Source: Sipunculus nudus (taxonomy: Eukaryota > Annelida > Sipuncula > Golfingiida > Sipunculidae). From it: DNA of 64,000 nucleotides. Numbering within the stretch: position 1 is the stretch's first letter; each line of letters opens with the position of its first letter. The notes under the pieces were generated by a model that ran no database searches, was not told the DNA's origin, and saw only the letters and a list, made by a program, of their open reading frames with translations. This document shows positions 51,601-62,569 of the stretch, in pieces. Where the stretch lies: the NCBI GenBank assembly GCA_026874595.1, contig CM049310.1:89227556-89291555 (forward strand), read 5' to 3'. The position numbers and the translations under genes are program-made.

Positions 51601-54600
51601 TTTCTGGCTGTATATTTTGCCATAATCAGCCTATCAAGGTATTATGTATTAAATGGCACACAATCTCTGTAAAAAGGTGAGAAAAATATCAAAGGTCATA
51701 TTTGTCAGCTGAGCATCATGACCCATTGGCCACCTGTTTTAAAACATCATAGAAAAATCTTGAAAGATTGCCTTTTAGTAAACTAAAACAAATGACAATT
51801 GTTATCTTTTGACAAGAATAGTGACAAATACTTAACTGTCATGTGCAGCAGAATTATATCAATATGGAATGTTCTGTCGTTCAGGCAAAAATGTGCAATA
51901 ACAAATGTAGCACATTTACTGAAAAGTATTATAAAATTAATAAAATCAAAATTAATTTTTTTAGAGACTATGTTATGGTCATTATAATTGTTTTTTATGT
52001 TATTTTTTAACAGAAACTTTACATGTTAAGCTATGTTTTATGTTAAAATCGCTCTAGTTGATTCTTACCCCGCTCTGTCTGACCTGCAGGGCTCTCTTCG
52101 GTGTCCCAAGCATGTCATACACCTTCTCGTTGTAAACCTGGTATGCAGACAAGTATACCAGGTGCATCCGACTGGAAGTCTACAATAAACAGATAATTTG
52201 TTACGGAATATATGCATAACTAAAAAATGATTTAAAAACATCAAATGTAAAAAAAGGTAAGAAAATTCCAGTATTTAATTAGATGAGAAATATAACTATT
52301 TATGGCCGTGACAAGATGTTGTTTGAATGCTAAATAAATACATTGTAATGCATGTAATTTACATCTGATATAACATCATTGACATCAGTATTAAGAATCA
52401 TGTCACGTTTTATGCAAGTTGGGATGTGTTTCCGCTTGTCCGGACACGAATACGAACACGGATACGTTAGGATTGTTTCCACTTTTACGTAGGGAGTATG
52501 TTGGCCGTACAGCTAAAGTCACAGATTGACCGGCTTTAACGGGGCCTGTTACAATAATGAATGCAATAACAAATCAACTGATAATATGATACCTGGTGGG
52601 GAGATGTACAGCCAGAGTCCTGAAACGGGCGCCGTGTCCGGACAATGGAAACACACCTTACATTTTTTTTATATTTAAGTTCCAACCGAATCCATGTCCG
52701 TATCCGTGTCCGGACAAGTGGAATCACAGCTTTTTTTTTTTACAAAATCCAGCCATGAAAAATAAAAAAAAAAAATGCTTCCTGGAACAATGCAGAACCT
52801 AATTTTATCTATTTTGCCAAATAGTTTCCAATCAATAAAAACACAAACAAAAATGTCATTACCATTCTTTTTAGATAGTGTACCACAGCAAAAGTTAGCA
52901 AAATTATCGAGGACTTGGTCTTAATTTGCAAAAAAAACTTTGATCCACGATAAATGTGAGTGCAAAATATGTAGAACAATTTTTTTATGGCTTAAGTGTT
53001 CATAAAATTGAAATAGATGTAACAGTTTATTAGTTTCTAACCTGTAGCATATATCCATGTCACAAATATATCTTGCCATTATAATTGACAAAGCATCTTC
53101 GCCCTATTACACACATATACATTTAGGTTCAACTTTAAAAAAAAGATAGAATGACATAGATCTCCAGTGTCATGTTTTTGATCCTGTTAGTTTTGCAGGG
53201 CATTGTCATGACATTTACTATCAAGATATTCCAGAATAACTGTTGCAATTTAATATATAAAATAGAAATTTTGCGATCAAATGTGCTTTTTAAAGCATGT
53301 TTTATTGATAACTTGCATGGATTCTGTTGGCATCATTTGTTTGCGATAGACCACGGGTTGTACACATAAAATTAACTTCTTATAATGTAAAAATGCATTA
53401 AATTATGTAGAACTAAATGGGGATGAATTTTGTTTGTAGTTGAGGATTTGAACTTATCAGATTCTTAAATTGAAAATAAATAATAAGGCATCACATTAAT
53501 TGTCTTGTACAGCATCTATGGAACAAAATAATTTGTGTGTGGTCAAGGCCGCTTACCCTTCGGATCAGGTCGAACACTTGCTGTACAGCCAGGTGAACCA
53601 GGCCTGGCTCCTCTGGCTCCCCGAACATCGTATGTGTCTTCCCAGACGAGGACTGTCCGTAGACAAATATGGTGCCATGGTAACCATCAATGACACCCTC
53701 TGTCACGTCGGTCACATCTCTGTACAGAACAGATGTGGTACACCCTGTACCATACACGTGGTCTGAAAGAACAGATCAACGGTAAAATATCATGAAGTTT
53801 TTACTGCTCTTAGATAAGTTGATTTTAAAAGAAGATACAATCCCTAATCTTATAAAGTATCTTATAATGTATTAAACATGTGTAGGCCTAACAGTCATTT
53901 AGTGGGAAGAAGTTTCCACTGGATATAAAATATAACGAAAAAAAAAAAAAAAATAGATTCGTATTTTTGCTTAAAAAGCTGTTTGTCAGTCAGGAGACTG
54001 AATCCCCTTCGTTCTGAAAACACTCAATTTAAAAAGTGACGTGTATGAGAAAAAAATAATGATTTTGCACTAACATTAGAAGCTTTACTTAACATTTTAG
54101 TCAATATCCCTTTTGGACACTACTGCGTCTTAATGCCAAAAATTAAATTTAAACATTCGTTTTTACACAGAATCAAGATATATCAAGTTAAATCATGGTT
54201 AGTTTGGTTCAGGTAAAACTGCTCCGATTCGTATACGTGGATCTGTTACTTACCAAAGGTGTATGAAGACTTCTGATCCTTAGTGGAGATGGCCGTCTCT
54301 GTCGTTGTCCACACTTCCTCTTGGTCCCTCTCCCTGAATAATACAAGCATAACTTGATAAAAATAAAATTTATAATGTCAGTTATGTAATCCTTTTAAGC
54401 CCCTTAAAAGTTATAAAAACATAATATATACTAAATAAGAAATTGGTTATCAACTGTACATAATAGGATAAATGAAGAGATATTTAATATGAAATTATTA
54501 TATTTGATATAACAAAACGGTCTAATTGATATGTTACTTCGGTTTACAAAGAAATTATATTATATTTTAAAAGCAACAAAACAATGCCAACGCTAAGTAG

Positions 54601-57600
54601 TTTCAAACTATATGTAGGACAAATTCATAATATTAAACGGAATATTGAAACAAAACTCGGTAAAATGAAAAGTCATACAGAAAATTGGGACAATATTCAT
54701 AAAATCTTTAAAATAAAAGGACTAAAAAATAAATTTATTCTCTTTTCTTGTTTGTTTCTAAGGACCCTTTTTAATACATCTACATCATTTTCATTTAATA
54801 CTGCAACTACATTCGAATATACATACATGAGTAAAACATCAAATATGTGATATAGAAACATACATGATTTTGTTATGTCCTTCTATATTATTGTAAATGT
54901 ATGGAATGTATTTGTATATGCTTACATATATGTCTATGTTTGTTTGTTTCGTATTCTCCGATAAAAAAAAAGATCCATGAAATCATTACTGAGATAATAT
55001 ATCTAAAGTATGAAAATCATATATCAACCGCTGAAAATGTTACATTTTGTAATTTTATTCGCAAGTTCTTAAGAACTGGCTGAGCCGATTTTTATTTTTT
55101 ATTTATTTTTCATGATTACAATGTTTGCTTTGGTTTCAGGGTTTAATGCAAAATGTTTGTTTAGCAGCCCAGAACTTAAACACAAATCTGATTTTCTAAG
55201 TGCTAAAACACATTAAAACACGGAAGCTCGCAAAATATAGGTCACAGTGACCTGCTGTTTGGTATGCAAGGAGAATTACCAAGGGCATACTTTGATTATT
55301 TGTTCGAAGTATCTGGGTCAAACAGTTATAATTTGTGCCATGTGAACGGACGGGCGACCGGACGGACGGGCATAAGGAAGGACGTCGGACAAAGGGGAAC
55401 GCTATAGCTCATATGGCTCATGATCAGCTGGGATAACTAGGATCCATGGGCTTATTTCTATGGACACGAGGGCTTACATTGCTGTTATTATGGTCACCTA
55501 TTTAGGGGAAAAGTTCTGAAACTTGAAAACATGGAAATAATTAATAATGCCTAGTGTCCCCTTTATTGTGCTTCACAGGTCTCCATACATGTCACGCTTT
55601 CTGTGGAGGTGCCTTGAGGATTTGATTGCAGTTAATAATCACTGGTCTGTTTGTATCCTTTTAAATTCTTTGGTTGCCTTCTTTTTTGCGGTGGCTTCAA
55701 ATTCGCGTTTTATTTGCGGATGCCCTGTGATCGCAAAATTGAAACCACGCAGATTTGAATGCATACCAGGCCATGGGCATAAACTTTAGAAACTGCCGGT
55801 AATCATGATTAATATTCAGCCACGTAGTGATGTCCATCGAGCCTGGTGTATTTACTTTAACTTAAGTGATTCATGGAGAATAAGGGGGGCCATTTATAGT
55901 AGTTATCGTTTTGCTTTGATGCGAAAACCGTGACCTTTTGCATTTTTTTCCACCCGCCAAGCACGACTGGAAAGTATCTATGCATGCCCGGCAGTAATAT
56001 ATAAAAATATTTAAGCAGTGAAAAAAATACATGCGGTGTTTATCCTGTATTTCAACTAGTGACCCCTATCGGATTCGTTTGAAGTGTATGGGTGTCAAGC
56101 TATATGACTTCCAGTGGCGCTTAAATGAATATTTAATAGTAGGTACTCTTTCACATTGTGCCGTATTTATTTTATAATGAATAAAATTTGCTACCTAAAG
56201 TAGTGAACGTAGCTGCTAGGGTCGCGCCAAGTTGTAAATGTATAAAGGGCTAATGCTGATGTCACAACCGAAATCCAATGACGCGCCAAACTGTGTCAGT
56301 TGTGTATTAGCTTTCAAACAGTAAGTCGTACCAGAGTGTTAGTGCCACACGACTACAGCCGTCATTTACACACAGTGTACACTAAGTGTAAACTAGCGTG
56401 ATGGAAAGAGGCTTCCTCATTTACGGTATCAATGATACTAATGAATAACCGAATACTACGCCTGAGATACATCACAGGGACGTTCCCAGGGGTGGAATTC
56501 GATACTATTGCAGTGACAAGAGACCGCCTGTACCTACACCCGGTCACACAAGATGCCAGGAAACAACTACTCGACCTGAATAGATGGAGGGCAACCAGAG
56601 TATTTGAAAACATTACAGAAGTTACTACGACCATACATAGACCAAAGAAACGATTCACCAAGGCCAAGAAACTTGAATTTCCAGTCGTTATGAAGGGCGT
56701 CCCAGTGGAGATCACAGAGTCTGGATTAGTAAAACAACTAAAGCCGAATCCCACTACAGCAATTTGACGAGAAACAGACAGGGCCAAGCGACAATGAGGG
56801 TCAAGCTGATCTATTCAGACCAAACGACAGCAACACAAGCACTAGTGAATGGGACCTCCATTGGACAGGAACGGTTCCGCACGGAACAATACAGAGCTAT
56901 TGTTATTGATTTCTGTGGACGGTGTCTCCAATGGGGGCACCCAAGCAGAAGTTGTAACAATAAAGCCAAGTGCTACAAATGTGCAAGTGAAGACCACACT
57001 ACTAGACAATGGACAGTTACTCGACCGACTTGTGGGAATTTTGATGGAAACCATTCAACAGCCTACCGGGGGTGTGATTATTTTCGCCAGTTTGAGAAGA
57101 ATTACCATCAAACAACAACGAATAGGACTACAATTGAAACAACACAGAAAAGTCAATTGAACGCCATTTCTATGGAAGTGGAGCACACAACAGCGACCAT
57201 CCATCCGTCACGACCACCCACTTACCGTACTACTGAAATTCAGGCTACAGCCCAAACGAAAATTAAGACTACCCAGACAGGGATTAAAACCACCAAGTCA
57301 GCCTGCATGCAGACTACAAGACCACCCAAAGTTCAGCACCAGACTACCCAGACAATGCCAGTGATGACGTCAGTGGCGACCCAGACAGAACCAATACAAA
57401 CAGTAGCGAGATGCTTACCCTACAACAGTAAAGATTTAACAGACACCAACACAGAGAAGGCATCTTCAGATGATGAATATGAAGGCTGCCAGGAAGAAGA
57501 GCCAACTTTTCAGCCCACAGCAGAAGACTACAACTTTATAAGACAGTACGAAATATTCAAACGACAGCAGCAAGGATTGCCACCCAGCTCACCATTTACA

Positions 57601-58870
57601 GACCGTCTTGAAGCAGGGGAAGACCTAGAGACCATTACTAGATCACTACCAAATCCACCACCAGTCAGCTCCAAAACAAGTGCGAACCAACAACAAGCCA
57701 GCTCCAGAACAACTACAAACCCGGCAAAAGCTAAAAAGAAGAAGAGACCCAGACTGAAATAAACAAACTACACAACTCACATCGCAAAAACTAGAAGTAC
57801 TCCCGATCAAAAGTGTAAAACAATAAAGAGCCAGCATCTTTCGTCTATCAGCTCCTTAGGACAGAGCAAGATCACCAACATCACCATCACCACGCTTAAG
57901 GAGCCCACAGAAAGGAGTCCTGACCCCTACACGCTGGAGGTGCTCGAGGAGCGATAACTTCATTTGCCTTGCCTTGTCAAACTATGATTGTTAACCTTAA
58001 TACTGGCCTTATCAAGACAGTTTCCCTAAACTTATAACACGGTTGTGTAGTCACAGGCTGGTTTCTCACACCTTTTCTGAGATGTAACTGTGTTTTAATT
58101 GAGATATGGCCCTGAACTAATTACAGCCAGCGTGGTCATGCAATGCTTCCTGCACGCGTCGGATCAGCCGTCCGTGGATTTTCAAACATGCGATATCCGG
58201 ACAGAGAAATATTAAGCATGTAATAGATAAAGTGAAATCAGCGATTTATGAAATAATTTGGTCACTACATATTAAAGTTTTATATTTGATAAGTAAAATA
58301 TACTACCACACTAATGCCAGAGCGCGAAAAAGGAACCCCGTGAAAGTTTTAAAAGTAAAAAAAAAAAAAACCGCGAAAATTCAGCCCGGCCGATATAAAG
58401 GCAACCACAGTATATAAATATGAATGAGGTACGAAGAGTTGGAACGAATGTAGTGATTGTCTTGCTGGGAACCACGGACACAGGTTTCAAACTGTCGCAC
58501 AGTTTTAGGGAGTGCAGAAGTTGTAAACAGATACAGCTGTATGATGTACCGAATGGACGGTCAATATTTTTTTTTTATGTTTGATATCGGGATAAAATTT
58601 GTGACCGACTTTTTTGTGTATTATATTGCAAATATGTCATTTACTCGCGGCTTGATTGGCTCAGAAGAAAGCTTTTTTAAGCAGCAAAGTTTGAAATATA
58701 ATACTGAATTGCTAAAACATAACTTGGGAGTTACTTGTAACTTTTATCATAACGTTGTGTCTACCTTTATGGGTGCTTTGATCTACGTACCATTTCCCCT
58801 GTGTGTTTTGTTCTACATACCTCTCTATCAAAGGTCTCACTCGGATGGCCACCTTGATCTTCTCTGCCAT
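36220..58870 (-). CDS. Kinesin-7/CENP-E-like motor, probably fused to a coiled coil and BEN domain
   Basis: Motor exons on the minus strand: 58870-58791, 54333-54254, 53762-53557, 52179-52069, 51313-51232, 50399-50332, 49185-49141, 48183-48065, 47751-47619, 45882-45787. These sum to 1020 nt (340 aa), and every junction is in phase with GT-AG ends. Motifs: N-terminal KVAIRVRPL, P-loop GQSSSGKT (89-96), switch I NERSSRSH (197-204), switch II DLAGSE (228-233), and ALGG...CCVSP...TLRFAENAKRIRNKP at the neck side. The motor should hydrolyse ATP on microtubules. By eye it is closest to kinesin-7. L11 and L12 are short. Downstream exons 43218-43156, 41212-41144, 40866-40656 and 38921-38828 keep phase and add coiled coil plus BEN (next entry). 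The C-terminal end is unresolved: 36747-36696 would give an immediate stop, while 36264-36220 stays open. Confidence is very high for the motor and moderate for one continuous gene. Confidence 0.85.
38828..43218 (-). CDS. Coiled-coil plus BEN-domain exons (3' part of the kinesin gene or a separate gene)
   Basis: Exon 43218-43156 reads DQFQRMAEELASRERQAREL.., and exon 41212-41144 reads EENGRLRGTLRSQEEHVREL... Both are charged heptad-like sequence in phase 0. Exon 40866-40656 (70 codons) reads through ETLDDYMATSGGNPSTLFYK, LVRHVFCQEELAEGV and GKHLLDQNRVKAVEG. Exon 38921-38828 continues with FVLSCTPPRWKEWKKEQLRK and AFSNIVTQAR. Together this is a BEN domain, a fold found in DNA-binding and chromatin proteins, often C-terminal after a coiled coil. 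Joining the last two exons requires a GC donor (GAAG/GCAAGT at 40655-40654); without it TAG follows two codons later. A 15-nt microexon at 43544-43530 (PELYE) and a 45-nt exon at 43778-43734 are phase-compatible but weak. No convincing separate start codon or promoter for a stand-alone BEN gene was found between 43218 and 45787, where most of the sequence is minisatellite. Confidence 0.75.
39480..39870 (-). pseudogene. Fossil LINE reverse transcriptase fragment
   Basis: On the minus strand, decayed sequence reads VFLEFSKAYDTVKHAML, then STGSFLGPILFCY, then LFADDVVIF in shifting frames, in the order and spacing of reverse-transcriptase motifs. Several stops and frameshifts are present. The motif wording (GSFLGPILF, FADD) differs from the two larger LINEs in this window, so it is another family. 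It sits in the intron between the two BEN-domain exons, on the same strand as the gene. Confidence 0.7.
43815..45665. repeat. 26-bp minisatellite with 806-bp higher-order duplication, in a kinesin-gene intron
   Basis: About 71 tandem copies of a 26-bp unit, consensus TCCTAGCTGTTTTACAAAAA then GTCATA. Variants with GTCCTA, GATGTTTT, GCTGCTTT or TGTTCCAC are grouped in blocks, giving alternating CAT-type and CCT-type zones. The rare junction unit TTTACATAAAGTCATGTCC occurs at 44370 and again 806 bp later at 45176, and 806 is exactly 31 units. The flanking unit order also repeats, so a large piece of the array was duplicated as a block. The array lies between the last motor exon (45787) and the first coiled-coil exon (43218). 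Confidence 0.95.
45883..47618. other. Kinesin-gene intron
   Basis: Intron between motor exons 47751-47619 and 45882-45787. It holds a (TA)n run and nothing else recognised. Confidence 0.6.
47315..47375. repeat. (TA)n microsatellite
   Basis: Pure TA dinucleotide run between two motor-exon clusters of the kinesin gene. Confidence 0.95.
48256..48305. repeat. (TA)n microsatellite
   Basis: Pure TA run just outside motor exon 48183-48065. Confidence 0.95.
48564..48638. repeat. (TA)n microsatellite
   Basis: Pure TA run; open frames across it (Tyr-Ile repeats) are artefacts. Confidence 0.95.
48815..48928. mobile_element. Short G-run TIR element remnant
   Basis: The left end CAGAAAAGCGGGGTTCAGG faces the right end TGTATCCGCTTCTG, with a run of C between them. 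The arrangement resembles the elements at 32139 and 50798, but the TIR match is loose. Non-coding. Confidence 0.4.
50798..51094. mobile_element. Small G-run TIR element carrying a copied piece of a kinesin exon
   Basis: The ends are CAGGGGCGGATCCAGG and inverted TGGATCCGCTTCTG. The left half matches the element at 32139-32347. The right half, about 50962-51070, is a diverged copy (roughly 80-85% by eye) of 52135-52245, the start of motor exon 52179-52069 plus its upstream intron; it shares ACCTGGTATGCAGACAAGTA and AACAGATAATTTGTTA. The copy sits about 1.1 kb from its source, in the next intron of the same gene. Confidence 0.7.
52423..52730. mobile_element. Fold-back/MITE-like element with about 49-bp inverted repeats
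   Basis: The left end GATGTGTTTCCGCTTGTCCG and onward is nearly the inverse of the right end, CGGACAAGTGGAATCACAGC. Both arms contain TCCGGACA and TCCGTATCC-type blocks. A third related block, GTGTCCGGACAATGGAAACA, lies near 52635. It is non-coding and sits in the kinesin intron upstream of exon 52179-52069. Confidence 0.6.
54334..58790. other. First coding intron of the kinesin gene
   Basis: A large intron containing the stand-alone LINE ORF1 (56400-57762). Near 55340 is a stretch rich in GACGGACGG, probably part of an interspersed repeat. No host exon was recognised in it. Confidence 0.55.
56400..57762 (+). pseudogene. Stand-alone LINE ORF1 (gag-like) with three zinc knuckles
   Basis: A first half at 56432-56767 (TGTFPGVEFDTIAVTRDRLY, then KKLEFPVVMKGVP) is joined, after a frameshift near 56764, to a second half at 56764-57762. 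The second half contains three CCHC-type knuckles in series: CGRCLQWGHPSRSC, CYKCASEDH and CGNFDGNHSTAYRGC. A Thr/Gln-rich tail follows, ending in a basic KAKKKKRPRLK. This order is typical of ORF1 in I/Jockey-like LINEs. No endonuclease or reverse transcriptase follows before the next landmarks. It may be a 5' remnant or a non-autonomous element. It lies in the first kinesin intron in the opposite orientation. Confidence 0.8.
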
Positions 58871-59115
58871 AATGTAGGTCCAGTTGGAAGTCCTGGGGGA
58901 TGTCCTGGTGGATGATCTGGAAGCTGGAACACAAGGATACACAAACAAGATTAGTAAGAGTAGACAAGTGATAAGAGAACCGTAACTTACCATGTGTGCA
59001 GTAATACTTAGCCTGGTGGAACTCGAGTCCACGGTCCGAGCCTGTCAGAGCTTTGGAGACACTGATCTAGTTCTCTTGGTCCCTCTATGTGACAGGTTAG
59101 CTCCAAGTAGAAGGA
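58791..59115 (-). other. 5' end of the kinesin gene: start codon and exon-like sequence upstream
   Basis: The chosen start is ATG at 58870, which gives MAEKIKVAIRVRPL, like the usual start of CENP-E-type motors. The preceding sequence is bounded by an acceptor-like CAG near 58926. A donor (ATG/GTAAG) lies near 58990, and a TTTCAG acceptor lies before about 59113. The 58926-58871 stretch is open in the kinesin frame (ASRSSTRTSPRTSNWTYI), so an N-terminal extension is possible. A second frame through the same bases reads FQIIHQDIPQDFQLDLHYG and also looks protein-like. The 59112-58990 block reads SFYLELTCHIEGPRELD in one frame and SKALTGSDRGLEFHQAKYYC in another, as if a frameshift separates them. 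This may be a 5'UTR exon, a broken older exon, or a base-calling error. Confidence 0.4.
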
Positions 59116-62100
59116 CTGAAACAAAAAAAAAAGCTTAATAAACATATCATTCTTATCATACAATTATTTAAATCCTCATTAGAAAAAATTGATTCTGCAA
59201 AACCTGGTAAAACACTCAAAAGAAACACTAGATTTCAGCTATTTCTCTTTTACTATTAGGAAGAAATATGGCAAAATAATAACAGAACATAACCAGTTAA
59301 AATAATTAAAATAGGTGAATAACTACAGCCACATCGAACCTGTATGGTTTCCACAGACATGATACAAATATTAAAAAAAAGAATATTCCATTAATGACTT
59401 TTAAATTGTAGCCGTTTTAAGGTCAATAAAATAAATGGACGGAATATGTCCTTCTGCAGTCCGTCAAACCAGCCCCTCTCCCATTTATAGGGGAAATCCA
59501 AACTGTTAGACATTTAACTTCTTCATAATCAAGCAGGTCTAAGACTCCACTGTGTATAAGGAGTCAGCTTTCAAAAATGAAAGGATTACGTCTGTTGATT
59601 AATGCCAAAGGCTTACACAGGAGCTTATCTTTAGTGCTGATAAGGATTGTTAAATCTGTAAGTCACTGTTGTGATATGCTACCATTTACCAACTCAGTTT
59701 AGCTATGGAGACACATATATCCCTGAATTTGCAACCTTTGGTTGGCTGGCTGCAGTGTTAATCTTGGTTATAAATGTGTTTTGTCAAGGTTCTTTTAACC
59801 TAGGAAAAATCTAAGACTTCAGGTAATTGATTAAGCCAGAATGTGAATGAGAAAGATATAAACCGGTAAGACATTGGATTAAAAAAAGAAGTTTCATTCG
59901 AATAAGACACAAAATGGCTGAATGTCAGAAGGTAATTGTAATGTTAACAAGGTGCTGCCAATACTTCAGACATTACGTTTTGTAGGAAAGAATACACCAC
60001 CCTCATAAAATATTCTTTCTGCTTTTTCACCATGATGACGGGGGAAAACATCGCTGCCACTGAACATCAGTTCATGGTTAAAACAAATACATTTGGCTGC
60101 CGTTTGCTGTAAAGTTATATATTATATAATACTAGGGTAACATGTAAAAACTGATATTATCATTGTCTTTTGGCAAGGACTGAAATGCAATTAAACACTT
60201 ATTTTGGTGAATTATGTAGCACGACGAGTTATTAAGTCATGCACACGAATTAATATTTTCTTTTACTCTTTGCACGTACAGGCCGGAAATCCAGAAGGCT
60301 TAATGATAACATATTCTTATCGTATGAATACCTTCATCCTCATTCAATAGACAGTGCCACCAACAGGCCGTGGATCTGTTCTTAAAAAAATTTGATCCAT
60401 CTTTCCGGCCCCAGGGACCTAATTTAGGTTCTGGGTTGAACCATTCTCCACACACAAGTTCTATCTATGAACGTCAAGGATAAACCTGCAAACATTCATT
60501 CACACAACACGCCTTTACGCCGAAATCGAGCACTTGCGCCTAGAAATAGTAAAATACGATAATTAAGTCAATGAAGTAAATACAGAGCATGTTTTAACAA
60601 CAATAATTCCAAATATAATGGCAATAAATAATATTATTGTCCTTTTTGTTTTTAATTTCTTAAAACCTGGGGAACCACAATACAGGTGACGTTGTGGTGA
60701 AAATGTAATCAAACATTACCTCATGCCACCCAGTTTAAGCACGTGTTTGGTAAATACGCGTGATTCTGGGGTGACATCCAGGTCCATGTAGTCCGTCATG
60801 CTTGTATACAGTGGTTGCCAATGTTCAAAGAAAGTGGGGTAAAATGAGAGCGTCTGTTAAACATCTGGAAACGGCAATAAGGGACAACAAATAAAAAAAG
60901 ATACCTAGTGAGAAAAAAAATTTTGTATAGCCCACCATGCAGCTAAAACGTCAAAACCATTGTCGGAGCACAGTTCTTAAAACTTATCAAGAAGCACTTC
61001 TCGCGGGACAGGTCACCACACAAAACCTTTAGAAGAAACGCGAACAAAATCTGCTACAGTTAAGTAAAATTAGATGCAAAAAATAAAAGCCCAAAACAAA
61101 ACAAAAATCACTGCAAAAGCATTAAAAAAAACAAAACAAAAAAAAAACATGCAATTGTCGGGAGAAAAATACATGCCCCCGGGACAGGAACTGCCTTGCC
61201 AACAATATCATGAACTAGGCAAAGTTTAAAACCGAAAAACAAACCTCTAATTACATTGGATTAGCAACTGGCACATTCAAAATTCGGTTCAATAACCACA
61301 ACAAATCATTTCCCAATGAAAGTAACGAAACACCATGCAAAAGAAAAGTATCAGCACAAGCAAGCCTCCCCCCCCCCCCCCGATGTTGATACCATCCACT
61401 GCAACCGCATGAAACTCGGATAAACCGGAGGAAGTCAAATTCAACTGAACATTAAATAAACAAATAATGATAAATATTCAGTCATATATTGTATGAAACT
61501 GCGTTAGTGTGTACTGATTGTTTAACCAAAAAGGTAATTTCAGAGGTTTAAAACGAACACCATTAGTTCAATTTTATTTGTTTGAAATAATTATTTAACA
61601 TATACTAAAAAATTGTGACTTTCAGGTCTCTAAGTATTATATGATCTACCAGGTTATTCACAAAATATAATTCAATTAGGACAGTGAAAAGATTTTGCCG
61701 AAACCTGTGTGGATGTAACGCAGCAGACCTTTCAAGTGTATCTGATACGACTTCCGGCTGGTAAAGTTAAATAAAAACGGGACTGAAAACAGGAAGGACA
61801 ACAGACAAAAATCATCTAGACAATAAAAAGAAACAAGTTCAATTGAAGTACCAAATAGGAATAGTAGTGAACATATAAAAAATTCAATTAAATTAATGTT
61901 ACCTCAGGAAGTTTAGGAGCGGGTCTATTAATTTTTAAATGCACAAATTTATGGCACGTTTGCAGAAGAAACATAATGTCCTGGTAATCACTTTAACGAA
62001 ATACCAGTCTGCAGTATCTAAAATTAATGACAACTACGTGACGTGTCCTTTGAGATATATTTAAATTAACAAAAATTACATTTTCATCCGCAAGTACATT

Positions 62101-62569
62101 GAAGTTTAAGATTTACGGTTTAAATATATGACAATATATGGAAACATGATCATCACAACATTCTACAGCAGACCAAGACATCATTTCAAAGTGTGCAGTA
62201 TTTCCAAAAACAATGAGCACAATTTCAGAGTATTAACCAGCCAATATACACACGTCTTTATTTAAACATAAGTGAAATGGATTGAAATCGAAACTGAAAA
62301 ACAATGCAAAGTTTTCCACGAAAAACAGATAAGTTATTCCGTCACGGCATTATCTCACATAAAACAATAATTAAATAGAATATAAACTTTCCAATAAGAA
62401 ACGATGTGGCCGTGCAGCCTGCAGGCTGGTTTATGAAATAAGCCCGGTGTCGGTGAGAATGTGAGAATTTTTTCAACTTAAACTGATTGCGTCCAGCAAA
62501 CTGAAATCCCCGGTAACATAAAGAAAAATGCAAGTTAATTAAACCGATCAATTCACTTTAAGATATGCT
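59116..62569. other. Upstream region of the kinesin gene, mostly unassigned
   Basis: Apart from the candidate exon at 60799-60720, no gene is supported. A C run lies near 61370. Promoter elements could not be identified. Confidence 0.4.
60720..60799 (-). CDS. Candidate first coding exon, unknown gene
   Basis: On the minus strand an ATG at 60799 opens 26 codons (MTDYMDLDVTPESRVFTKHV then LKLGGM) ending at a good donor, AG/GTAATG. The composition is protein-like. The family is not recognised. The exon ends in phase 2, which does not join in frame to the exon-like block at 59112. Its partner exons were not found, and it could be the start of a longer isoform of the neighbouring gene or a remnant. 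Confidence 0.3.
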
